From: Palleniella muris
GTDB lineage: Bacteria > Bacteroidota > Bacteroidia > Bacteroidales > Bacteroidaceae
NCBI RefSeq assembly: GCF_004792655.1
Contig: NZ_SRZC01000009.1
Location: forward strand, 62,001-126,000
DNA: 64,000 nt
Direction: 5' to 3'
The first letter of the stretch is position 1. The number at the start of each line of letters is the position of its first letter. This document shows positions 1 through 7,539 of this stretch, one piece after another. A program made the translations under genes and the position numbers. The notes under the pieces are model-generated. The model was not told the origin of the DNA. It made no database searches and saw nothing but the letters and a program-made list of their open reading frames with translations.

Positions 1-859
1 CGATATATTCCCTGCCGAAGCTCTCGACGATAAGCACCACGACATTCTTCCGCCGCATTTCGCCCTTGACAGGCTCATGGACAGGTGAATAGATTGTGGC
101 GAGTTCCTCGTCGGAGAAATATCTCGGGTCATGGAAAACGTTCTTGCCGACCGTGCGAATCATGGAAAACGGTGTGTTTAGGATGAGCACTGCCTCTGCC
201 GGACGGCGGACATATTGGTTGGCATTGCTGACGGTTATCGGGCGTACGGCTGTCGTCCAGCCGCCTCGCATACCGGCAATGCAGAAAGGAACAAAGACAA
301 GGAGAGTAAGGGCTCGTGAGGAAATCTCCGCCCAACGCGGGAGAAGAGAATGCTTTCCTATACCCATTATGCGGCGTGACAGCCGCCAAACGGCATAGAA
401 AACAAGGAAAGCAAGGAGGAAAAGGTACCAATGGCGCAGGGTCTCCGCACCGAGAATCTGCAAGAGGTTGCTCTCGTTGGCGAACTCATTGAACACGGAC
501 ATGGTAGTCCTTTTGCCTGTATATTGGAAATAAACCGCGTCGCCGAGGTTCATTGTGAGTGCCAAACCGGTGATTAGGGTGTAGACAATGCTGACTGCCT
601 TGTCCCACTTCCGCGGAAGGAGGACTATCAGGAGGACAACAAGGGCGTTGGTGTACATCACCGCCGAGGTGTCGAACATCAGGCTGCCTTCCAACAGCCG
701 CCATGGGGAGTTATGGGAGAACACGTCCGTGAAGACATCCTTGTTCTCCAGGAAATAAGCCACACGGGCAAAGAAAAATACAGCGTAAGAGAGCAGGAGG
801 TGCAGGAATACCCGCACCGCACATGATAACAGGCTCATGGCTTTTTGATTGCTCGTCAT
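1..859 (-). CDS. LtaS/MdoB-like membrane sulfatase-fold enzyme, 3' end outside window
   Basis: About 286 residues are visible; the gene runs off the left edge. Five hydrophobic segments come first, including LLSYAVFFFARVAYFL, ALVVLLIVLL and WYLFLLAFLVFYAVW. A periplasmic part follows, and the last visible stretch, NVVVLIVESFGREYI, matches the metal-site Glu region that opens the alkaline-phosphatase-fold domain of lipoteichoic acid synthase and phosphoglycerol transferase-type proteins (COG1368). In Bacteroidetes the usual role is transfer of a phospho-group onto an envelope glycan or lipid; the substrate is not readable here. Two in-frame starts exist, ATG at 859 and ATG at 838; neither has a clear ribosome binding site. 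The gene follows the FKBP gene across a 73-bp gap filled by a 9-bp tandem array. Confidence 0.75.
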   Translation of the reverse strand, partial: MTSNQKAMSLLSCAVRVFLHLLLSYAVFFFARVAYFLENKDVFTDVFSHNSPWRLLEGSLMFDTSAVMYTNALVVLLIVLLPRKWDKAVSIVYTLITGLALTMNLGDAVYFQYTGKRTTMSVFNEFANESNLLQILGAETLRHWYLFLLAFLVFYAVWRLSRRIMGIGKHSLLPRWAEISSRALTLLVFVPFCIAGMRGGWTTAVRPITVSNANQYVRRPAEAVLILNTPFSMIRTVGKNVFHDPRYFSDEELATIYSPVHEPVKGEMRRKNVVVLIVESFGREYI

Positions 860-885
860 ACGCTGTGGTTGGATTGTGGGATTTG

Positions 886-925
886 GTCAGTAGTGACAGT
901 ATTGTCAGTACTGTCAATGCCGACA
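886..925. repeat. 9-bp degenerate tandem array, family A copy 1
   Basis: Four and a half units read GTCAGTAGT, GACAGTATT, GTCAGTACT, GTCAATGCC, GACA with an exact 9-base period. The array fills the gap between the FKBP stop codon (933) and the start of the LtaS-like gene. The same design occurs at six other places in the window. Confidence 0.85.
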
Positions 926-932
926 AAAACAA

Positions 933-1922
933 TTACTTCTTCCTGCGTGCAGCAGGCTTTTTCGCTGTTTTCTTGGCTGTCACGGCAGGAGTTGCCTTTT
1001 CTTCCTTAGGCTCCTCTTTAGCCTTCACTTCCACGACTTCCACCTTGAAGACGAGAGTCGAGAAAGCAGGAATCTTGCCACTCGGGCGGCTGCCATAGCC
1101 GAGGTTCTCAGGGATATACAGCTCCCAGACAGAGCCTTGCGGCATCATGCAGAGAGCCTCTGTCCAGCCCGGGATGACCTGTGTCGGCTTGAAGGACGTG
1201 GTCTGCGGGGTGCGCTCATAGCTTGAATCGAAGACAGTGCCGTCAATAAGTTTGCCCTCGTACTTCACAACGACGTCATCATCCTTCTTTGCGACAGGAC
1301 CGTTGCCTTCGGTAAGCACCTTGTACTGAAGACCTGAAGGGAGCACCTTGACACCCTCCTTCTTGGCATTCTCGGCGAGCCAGTTCTTTCCGGCAGCCTT
1401 TACAGCCTCCTCCTTGGCTTCCTTTATGGCGTTCATGGCAGCCTCGAAATATTTTGTGGACTCTTCCATGGAGAGCACACTGTTGTCGTTCTCCACGGCG
1501 TCGGTAAATGCACGCTTGAAGAGAGCCTCATCGAGAGCAGCTTCCGAACCTTCCATCTGAGATTGGATGTTAGGGAGCATGCGCTCCTTCACCATCTGTG
1601 CGATCTGCTTTCCGGCAGCCTCCGCCTTCATCTGCGGTGTCTCCACCTCGTTGAGTCCTTTCTCCAGACCTTTCACGAAGTCAGCCATATAGGCGGTGTC
1701 CACCTTAAGTTGTCCTGTGACATACTCCATCATGCCCATTGTCAGGCTCTTGCCTGCGGCATAGCTGATGGAGTCCGCCTTGGTCTGCAGGGAGACAATG
1801 GATTTCTCCACGACAGCGGCAGGGACGGTCTTCTTGTTCTTCTTGTCCTTTTTGGCTACAGCCTCAGAACAAGCGGCGCCCGCCACTATAGCGAGCGCCA
1901 GCATTGTTATTGTCTTTTTCAT
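933..1922 (-). CDS. FKBP-type peptidyl-prolyl isomerase, exported, Lys-rich tail
   Basis: 329 residues. The start at 1922 gives a good signal sequence (MKKTITMLALAIVAGAAC) with a possible lipobox Cys at residue 18; the open frame continues upstream only because the 9-bp array there contains no stop. An alpha-helical FKBP_N dimerisation-like domain lies at about 45-185 and the catalytic FKBP_C domain at about 195-300, with VKYEGKLIDGTVFDSS, VIPGWTEAL and the NLGYGSR loop. The last 30 residues are a Lys/Ala/Glu-rich tail absent from its neighbour. Expected role: prolyl isomerase or chaperone for envelope proteins. It is the first of three FKBP paralogs in tandem. Confidence 0.88.
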   Translation of the reverse strand: MKKTITMLALAIVAGAACSEAVAKKDKKNKKTVPAAVVEKSIVSLQTKADSISYAAGKSLTMGMMEYVTGQLKVDTAYMADFVKGLEKGLNEVETPQMKAEAAGKQIAQMVKERMLPNIQSQMEGSEAALDEALFKRAFTDAVENDNSVLSMEESTKYFEAAMNAIKEAKEEAVKAAGKNWLAENAKKEGVKVLPSGLQYKVLTEGNGPVAKKDDDVVVKYEGKLIDGTVFDSSYERTPQTTSFKPTQVIPGWTEALCMMPQGSVWELYIPENLGYGSRPSGKIPAFSTLVFKVEVVEVKAKEEPKEEKATPAVTAKKTAKKPAARRKK

Positions 1923-1965
1923 TGGTTGAATTGTGGTTGACAGTTGTGGGTTATGGGGTAGTTTG

Positions 1966-2005
1966 GTCAATGTTGACAGTACTGACATCATTGTCAAAAC
2001 TGTCC
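1966..2005. repeat. 9-bp degenerate tandem array, family A copy 2
   Basis: Units GTCAATGTT, GACAGTACT, GACATCATT, GTCAAAACT, GTCC with a strict 9-base period. It lies between the stop codon of the second FKBP gene (2040) and the start of the first (1922), and is open in the minus-strand frame that leads into the downstream gene. Confidence 0.85.
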
Positions 2006-2039
2006 CGAGCCCTAACACCCACAACCTCAGGCTAAAACC

Positions 2040-2912
2040 TTACTTCTTTATCTCAAGGAGTTCAATCTTGAAGATGAGGGTTGAGAAAGGCTTGATAGCA
2101 CCTGCCTGGCGTGAGCCGTAAGCGAGGTCCTGTGGGATGTACACTTCCCATGTAGAGCCGACAGGCATCTTTGTGAGAACCTCTGTCCAGCCCTTGATTA
2201 CCTGGTTGGCACGGAGAGTGGTAGGGTTGCCGGACTTATAGGTTGAGTCGAACACTGTTCCGTCGAGGAGCTTGCCCTCATAGTTGACGACAACGGCAGA
2301 AGTGTCGGCAGGAACGGCTCCTGTTCCCTCCTTCAGAATCTTGTACTGAACGCCTGAAGGGAGAGTGACAACGCCCTGAGCCTTCTTGTTCTTTGCGAGG
2401 AAGTCCTCACCCTGCTTCTTGTACTCACCAAACTGCTCCTCAAGGTTCTTGGCGCGAATCACCTCCATCTTAGCCTGTGCTGTCATTCCGGCCTGCTCCT
2501 GAGTCATGAGACCGTTCTTGCCTGTGTAGCCGTTGATGAAGCCTGCCATGAAGTTCTTGAGAGAGATGGTCTTTGTTGAGTCCTCACCGAAGATTTCGTG
2601 GTTGATGCCCTTAATCATCTGGTTGGAAATCTGCTGACCGATTTGTATGCCGGCATAGTATGCTGCCTTCTTCTTGTCGTCACCGGCAGACACACCTTCG
2701 TTGAGACCCTTTATGAATTCGTCCACGCAAGTGGAGTCAACGCCCATGCGCTCTACGAGGTACTGTGAGAGACCGTTGGACTGTGCCATACCGATGGCGT
2801 AAGAGAGTGTGTCGAGGTCGTCGTTAAGGTCCGCCTTAGGGGTGGAGTTTCCGCAGCTTGAGAATCCGAGTGCTGCAGCGGCTGCAAGAGCCAGGAATGT
2901 AATTTTCTTCAT
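2040..2912 (-). CDS. FKBP-type peptidyl-prolyl isomerase lipoprotein
   Basis: 290 residues from ATG 2912. The N-terminus MKKITFLALAAAAALGFSSC is a lipoprotein signal with lipobox Cys 20. A helical FKBP_N region (about 30-175) precedes the catalytic FKBP_C domain (about 190-290) with VVNYEGKLLDGTVFDSTY, QVIKGWTEVL and DLAYGSRQAG. The architecture is that of the Mip/FkpA group, which folds proline-containing proteins outside the inner membrane; the lipobox suggests membrane anchoring. It lies between two paralogs, with gaps of 117 and 119 bases holding tandem arrays, and was probably transcribed together with them. Confidence 0.9.
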   Translation of the reverse strand: MKKITFLALAAAAALGFSSCGNSTPKADLNDDLDTLSYAIGMAQSNGLSQYLVERMGVDSTCVDEFIKGLNEGVSAGDDKKKAAYYAGIQIGQQISNQMIKGINHEIFGEDSTKTISLKNFMAGFINGYTGKNGLMTQEQAGMTAQAKMEVIRAKNLEEQFGEYKKQGEDFLAKNKKAQGVVTLPSGVQYKILKEGTGAVPADTSAVVVNYEGKLLDGTVFDSTYKSGNPTTLRANQVIKGWTEVLTKMPVGSTWEVYIPQDLAYGSRQAGAIKPFSTLIFKIELLEIKK

Positions 2913-2943
2913 TTTATCTTTTTGTTGTTTTTGTTTTCTTTTG

Positions 2944-3022
2944 TCATGTTGTATCATGATGAATCAGGTTGCATCATGTCACAGCTCATGTTGAATCATG
3001 AGGCAATATGTTACATCATGAT
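2944..3022. repeat. 10-bp degenerate tandem array, family C copy 1
   Basis: Units begin with TCATG and repeat about every ten bases: TCATGTTGTA, TCATGATGAA, TCAGGTTGCA, a longer TCATGTCACAGC, TCATGTTGAA, then less regular units to TCATGATGCG. The array occupies the gap between FKBP genes two and three. A second array of the same type is at 10414-10524. Confidence 0.8.
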
Positions 3023-3031
3023 GCGTTTTCT

Positions 3032-3637
3032 TTACTGCACCTCGATAAGCTCAACGTCGAAGATGAGTGCTGAGAACGGAGGGATTGACGCTCCTGCGCC
3101 GTGCTCGCCGTAGCCGAGGTTGTAAGGGATGTAGAGACGGTACTTTGAACCCTCGGACATGAGCTGCAAACCTTCTGTCCAACCGGCGATGACGCCGTTG
3201 AGTGGGAAGGAGATAGGCTCACCGCGCTGTATGCTTGAGTCAAAGACTGTGCCGTCGGTGAGGAAACCCTCGTAGTGCACCTTCACTGTGTCAGTGGCCT
3301 TTGGCTGCTTGCCGCTGCCCTGCACAAGCACCTCATACTGAAGTCCTGAAGGGGTCTCGATGACCTTCGGATTCTTGCGGTTCTCGGCAAGATACTTCTC
3401 TCCTGCCTCTTTCGCGCCCTTTCCTGCCTCGCGGCGGCGTTCCATCTCGCGCTCCTCCTGCTTTTGGAAGAACTCGTTGACGAGCTTCTGTGCGTCCTGC
3501 TGTGCCACTTTCGATTCGTTTCCTTCAAGCATATCCTTCACAGCCTCCATGAAGTCTGCGAGATTGATGTCTTTTGCTCCGAGCTGTGCCAGCTGTGTGC
3601 CGATGCCAAGTCCGAGAGCGTAACTTAATTTGTCCAT
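3032..3637 (-). CDS. FKBP-type peptidyl-prolyl isomerase, cytoplasmic (FklB-like)
   Basis: 201 residues beginning MDKLSYALGLGIGTQLAQLG with no signal peptide. A short helical FKBP_N domain ends in a strongly charged stretch (QKQEEREMERRREAGKG). The catalytic domain carries VHYEGFLTDGTVFDSS, NGVIAGWTEGL, NLGYGEHG and a C-terminal IFDVELIEVQ strand. Length and layout match cytoplasmic FklB/FKBP22. It is probably the first gene of the three-FKBP set; a TAATTTTG box lies 80 bases upstream. Confidence 0.9.
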   Translation of the reverse strand: MDKLSYALGLGIGTQLAQLGAKDINLADFMEAVKDMLEGNESKVAQQDAQKLVNEFFQKQEEREMERRREAGKGAKEAGEKYLAENRKNPKVIETPSGLQYEVLVQGSGKQPKATDTVKVHYEGFLTDGTVFDSSIQRGEPISFPLNGVIAGWTEGLQLMSEGSKYRLYIPYNLGYGEHGAGASIPPFSALIFDVELIEVQ

Positions 3638-3716
3638 GTTTTTATTTGTATTTTATTGATTTCACGATGCTTTGCCCTTAAAGCCGTCCGTAGGCGGCAA
3701 TAACGCTTACAGTCTA

Positions 3717-3724
3717 CAAAATTA
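3717..3724 (-). promoter_or_regulatory. Candidate -7 box (TAATTTTG) for the FKBP genes
   Basis: Minus-strand TAATTTTG fits the Bacteroidetes TAnnTTTG box and lies 80 bases upstream of the third FKBP start. No TTTG is seen 19 bases further upstream, so support is partial. Confidence 0.4.
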
Positions 3725-3773
3725 CAAAATAATCCATTACCTATGGTCTAAGGCGTATAACCTTTAACCATTT

Positions 3774-5741
3774 TTAGAATTTGCTGTCGACCTTTTCCTT
3801 GTCGTACGGCAGCCCCATTTCTGCGGCGCGCTTGGCATTGCGGAGAGTTATTGTCTTTTTCTTCTCGCCTTTCTGCTTCTTCATCTCGCCCGGCTTTTGC
3901 CGGTGGAACGGGATGTTGCCGATGGTGAAGGTTGTCGTGAGGTCCCATTTTGCCTTGCATTCTACAGGTTTCGGGTTGTAGTGCACCTCTTCCGGCTGTA
4001 GGTCAAGGGAGTAGTCGCCAGTGTCCCATTTGCCGTTGCTGTTGCGGTCAAGGATACACCGCATGTAGTATGTCCCCGGCGTGAGGTAGTAGAACTCTGC
4101 CGTGTTGTCCTTGGCGACGGCTTCTGCCAGTTGTTTCCCTGCACGGTCGAGGATTTGCACGATAACCTGGCCGGTGCTGTCCCTAACCCCTTCGACATTT
4201 ACGAAGAGCGTCGCAAAGTCCTCTTCGGAGGCAATCTTTATGCTGTATCTCTTCGGGTCGGAGACTCTTCCATAGATGTCGCGGAATGCTGCGGAGTCGA
4301 TTTCGAGAGTATAGTCCGTGTCCGGCTGCCATTCCCCTCTGATGCCATAGGTTCTCGGAGGAAGCCCTTCGGAGTACATCTCCCACGGCACGTCGGTCTT
4401 TACGGAGTCGACGAGTGTCGTGAGGTAGATTTTCTCGCGGAAGATGGTGTCGAGCGGTGTTGGGAACTCGATGGTCAGGTTCTTGTCAGGAGCCATTTTG
4501 GAGCCTCCGCCGACAAACTTCGGCTCCAGAGCGACGATGCGCGGGTCGCGTTCCTTGAACTCCCTTTCCTTCTTCTCTGCCTTTTCCTTCGCCTTTTCCC
4601 ATTTCTCCACGTCCTCGTTGAGGAGCTTCATGCGCTTCTCGTAAGGCACTTTGGCAAGGAATTCAATGGTGTCGGTCTGTGAGACAAGAGTGCCGAGGCT
4701 GTCGGTCATCATGTATTCGAGGGCGATGCGCAGCGTGTCCTGGTTGACAAGGGCAGTGTCGCGCAGCCAATAGGTTATTGTGTCGCGGCGTTCCGTTGTC
4801 TCGATGATGTATGCGTCCTTGTCATTAAAGTTCAGTGCCGTGAGCTTTGGCAGCGTGTCGGTCGGCGTGCTGAAGAAGAGAGTGAAGCGGTCGGGCTCCT
4901 TTCGCTCCGTCTTGATGAGGTAGCGTTGTGTCGCTTCCTGTGTGAAAGAGCGCAGGCAGATGTCGTCAGGGAGATAGCGCAGGTAAGGCACTCGCTTGAT
5001 GTCGGCGATGTGCAGGCTGTCCTTCCAGATTGTATCCTGCCTTATGTCGTCCTTTGTAGAAGGGACTATTATGTCGTGGCTGAACGCCAGCGGTTCGCCG
5101 CGCTGTGAGAGTTTGAAGTCGCTGTCGCTGTCGCCGAGGGAGTAGATGCGATACTTTCCCGGTGCCACGCCACGGATTACGAAATGCCCGTAGGAGTCTG
5201 TGCGTCCCGTGCGGAGCATAGGTTCGGTGGTGAAGGCTGAGTCTGCAAGGTTGGCATAGAGACCCACAAGCTGCCCTTTGACCGGTTCGAGGTCTTCGGC
5301 GTTGACGACATATCCGCTTACGGCGAGAGTGTCTATATGGTCGCCAGTGGAGAAGACATAAGTGTAGTTGCCCATCGGATTGTTCTCGTTGTTGTCCTTT
5401 ATGGCGTCGGAGAAGTCAATCGTGTAGGTGGTGTTTGCCTTCAGGGAGTCGCGGAAGGTGATGCGTATGGACTTTCCCATGGTCTTTATGTCCGGCTGCT
5501 CTATCTGAGGAGGGCAGAAGACAAGGTTCTCGGCAGCGTTTTCCAACTGGACGAACTCATTGAAATACAAGGTTATGCGTTTCTGCGTGACACCTGTGGC
5601 GCGCTCCTGTGGCATGGTAGCCACCACGCGTGGCGGCACTTCATCGTACCAGCCGCCGTCAGGAGAGCCCATGCGGGCGCAGCTGTGGAGGAGGATTGCC
5701 GCTGCCGTGGCAAGGAGGATTATGGAAAGTCGGTTAAGCAT
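3774..5741 (-). CDS. Ig-like (SbsA/Big_5-type) domain lipoprotein
   Basis: 655 residues. The lipoprotein signal is MLNRLSIILLATAAAILLHSC with Cys 21. Residues about 35-130 form a Big_5/SbsA Ig-like domain (PPRVVATMPQERATGV, then ITLYFNEFV and TIDFSDAIKDNNENN). Next comes a prealbumin-like or carboxypeptidase-regulatory-like segment (VSGYVVNAEDLEPVKGQLVGLY with GHFVIRGVAPGKYRIYSLGD), then beta-rich regions and a Lys-rich C-terminus. This architecture is common and near single-copy in Bacteroidetes; its exact role is unknown, presumably at the cell surface or periplasm. A single start at 5741 fits the signal peptide. Confidence 0.82.
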   Translation of the reverse strand: MLNRLSIILLATAAAILLHSCARMGSPDGGWYDEVPPRVVATMPQERATGVTQKRITLYFNEFVQLENAAENLVFCPPQIEQPDIKTMGKSIRITFRDSLKANTTYTIDFSDAIKDNNENNPMGNYTYVFSTGDHIDTLAVSGYVVNAEDLEPVKGQLVGLYANLADSAFTTEPMLRTGRTDSYGHFVIRGVAPGKYRIYSLGDSDSDFKLSQRGEPLAFSHDIIVPSTKDDIRQDTIWKDSLHIADIKRVPYLRYLPDDICLRSFTQEATQRYLIKTERKEPDRFTLFFSTPTDTLPKLTALNFNDKDAYIIETTERRDTITYWLRDTALVNQDTLRIALEYMMTDSLGTLVSQTDTIEFLAKVPYEKRMKLLNEDVEKWEKAKEKAEKKEREFKERDPRIVALEPKFVGGGSKMAPDKNLTIEFPTPLDTIFREKIYLTTLVDSVKTDVPWEMYSEGLPPRTYGIRGEWQPDTDYTLEIDSAAFRDIYGRVSDPKRYSIKIASEEDFATLFVNVEGVRDSTGQVIVQILDRAGKQLAEAVAKDNTAEFYYLTPGTYYMRCILDRNSNGKWDTGDYSLDLQPEEVHYNPKPVECKAKWDLTTTFTIGNIPFHRQKPGEMKKQKGEKKKTITLRNAKRAAEMGLPYDKEKVDSKF

Positions 5742-5800
5742 TTGGTTGGGATTGGGAGTGGTGGGAGGTGGGTTGGAGGTTGTTGCAACAGGAAGTCCCC

Positions 5801-7348
5801 TTAATTGAGTTTCAGGAGCTGCTCGATATGCTCGCGCGTGTTGCTCAGTCGCGGCACCTTATGCTGTCCGCCGAGTTTGCCACGCTGCTTGAGCCATGAG
5901 TGGAACAGTCCCTGACGCGCCTTGATTATCTCGAGAGGCTGCAGGGTGATATCCTTGAAACGCTTCGCCTCATAGTCGGAATTTATCTCCTGGAGCTTGT
6001 CGTCGAGAATCCGTGCGAAACGGTCAAGGTCCTCAGGCTCACGCGCAAACTCTATGAGCCATTGGTGGCGGCACTTGCCGTCGTCACCCATAAAGACTGG
6101 AGCTGCGGTGTATTCCAAGACTTCCGCGCCTGTCTCGAGGCACGCATGTGCCAGTCCCTGCTCGGCATTGTCGACGATAAGTTCCTCGCCGAAGGCGTTT
6201 ATGAAGTGCTTTGTACGCCCGGAGATGATGAATTTGTAAGGGTTGGTGCTCGTAAACTGCACGGTGTCGCCGATGACATAACGCCACAGGCCGCAGCTTG
6301 TGGAGATTACCATGGCATAATTCTTGCCCACTTCCACGCCCCACAACGGCACAACGGTAGGCTTCTCCGGCTTCGCGCTCATAGGAGCGGCAAGGTAAGC
6401 GTTGAGCTTGTCAAGCTCCGACATGGGCACAAACTCATAGAATACATCGTAGTCAAGCATGAGGAGCATGGACTTGTCGTTCGGGTCACTCTGTATTCCG
6501 AAGAATCCTTCCGAGGCGTTGTAGGTCTCCTCATAGTGCATGTCGGACTTTGTGATGAGCTGCTCGTACTGCTTGCGGTAGGGAGTGAAGGCTATGCCGC
6601 CGTGGAAGAACACTTCAAGGTTTGGCCATACCTCCTCCAGATGCTGCTTGCCTGACAGTTCCATGACACGGAGAAGCACCGAGAGCATCCACGAAGGCAC
6701 ACCGGAGATGTTGGTGACGTTCTTGTTCAGCGTCTCCATGGCTATCCTTTCGCGCTTCACCTCAAAGTCGGAGAGCAATGCTGTCTGCTTCTTCGGCACG
6801 CGGACCATGTTCGCCAACGGGTTGATGTTCTCGATAAGGATGGCTGAAAGGTCACCCACGAGTGAGCCCTCGACATTGTAGTTTGCCTGATGCGAACCTC
6901 CGAGAATCAACGCGCGTCCGTCAAAGATGCGCGAATTGGGGTTGTTCATGAGGTAGATGGCCACAGAGTCCCTTCCTCCGGCATAGTGCATCTGCTGCAG
7001 TCCCTCTTTGGAGACAGGGATGAACTTCGACTTGTCGTTCGTCGTTCCCGAGGATTTGGCGTACCACCTGACCTTTCCGCGCCACAGGATGTCTTCCCCG
7101 CCACGGCGCATGCGGTCGATGTCCTGCTTCAGGGACTCATAGTCGTTAAGCGGAAGGTCCTGTGCGAAGGTCTCATACTTATGGATTGAGGAGAACGCAT
7201 AGCGTCTTCCAATCTCCGTATCATCAGCACGACAAAGCAGACTCTCCAGCACTTTCTGCTGAAGGTCTGCCCCGTGGTTGATATGTTTCTGCAGTTCATT
7301 CTGCCTTCTTGCGAAGTACAGTTTCTGTGCAATGCTTGTTATGCTCAT
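5801..7348 (-). CDS. GH3 auxin-responsive promoter family protein (acyl-adenylate-forming fold)
   Basis: 515 residues with no signal peptide. The N-terminal helix-rich region and the motif YAKSSGTTNDKSKFIPVS (about residues 95-112) match the ATP/AMP-binding loop of the GH3 family, which uses the firefly-luciferase fold to adenylate carboxylates and join them to amino acids in plants. Further GH3-like stretches are FHGGIAFTPYRKQY, YNASEGFFGIQSDP and YRYVIGDTVQFTSTNP-like sequence near 360. Bacteroidetes homologues are widespread but their substrate is not established. The gene starts 192 bases after the M16 peptidase stop. Confidence 0.85.
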   Translation of the reverse strand: MSITSIAQKLYFARRQNELQKHINHGADLQQKVLESLLCRADDTEIGRRYAFSSIHKYETFAQDLPLNDYESLKQDIDRMRRGGEDILWRGKVRWYAKSSGTTNDKSKFIPVSKEGLQQMHYAGGRDSVAIYLMNNPNSRIFDGRALILGGSHQANYNVEGSLVGDLSAILIENINPLANMVRVPKKQTALLSDFEVKRERIAMETLNKNVTNISGVPSWMLSVLLRVMELSGKQHLEEVWPNLEVFFHGGIAFTPYRKQYEQLITKSDMHYEETYNASEGFFGIQSDPNDKSMLLMLDYDVFYEFVPMSELDKLNAYLAAPMSAKPEKPTVVPLWGVEVGKNYAMVISTSCGLWRYVIGDTVQFTSTNPYKFIISGRTKHFINAFGEELIVDNAEQGLAHACLETGAEVLEYTAAPVFMGDDGKCRHQWLIEFAREPEDLDRFARILDDKLQEINSDYEAKRFKDITLQPLEIIKARQGLFHSWLKQRGKLGGQHKVPRLSNTREHIEQLLKLN

Positions 7349-7406
7349 GTTCTATGTGTTTAGCGGCAGACAAGCGTCACCAAAGGTGCCGCCGTTAACC
7401 GCCGTT

Positions 7407-7452
7407 CAGAGGCATACTCCCCATTCCTTGGCGGAAAGGGGGCATGCCTCTG
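7407..7452. terminator. Hairpin after the M16 peptidase gene
   Basis: Arms 7407-7415 (CAGAGGCAT) and 7444-7452 (ATGCCTCTG) pair perfectly across 28 bases. It sits downstream of the M16 stop and upstream of the GH3 start; no clear T-run follows on the minus strand, so it may be a terminator or a leader structure. Confidence 0.4.
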
Positions 7453-7539
7453 CCGGTAAAAATACTTTATTTATATAATATATGTATAGAGGTTCTCTCC
7501 ATATATATCACACAAGCCTGTGTTGTCGGCTGCCGGCGG

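Noticed and set aside
1923..2024. N-terminal extension of the first FKBP protein (and similar ones at 11774-11863 and 48638-48739)
   Set aside because: The added residues are encoded by the 9-bp arrays, and the internal Met gives the proper signal peptide or family start.
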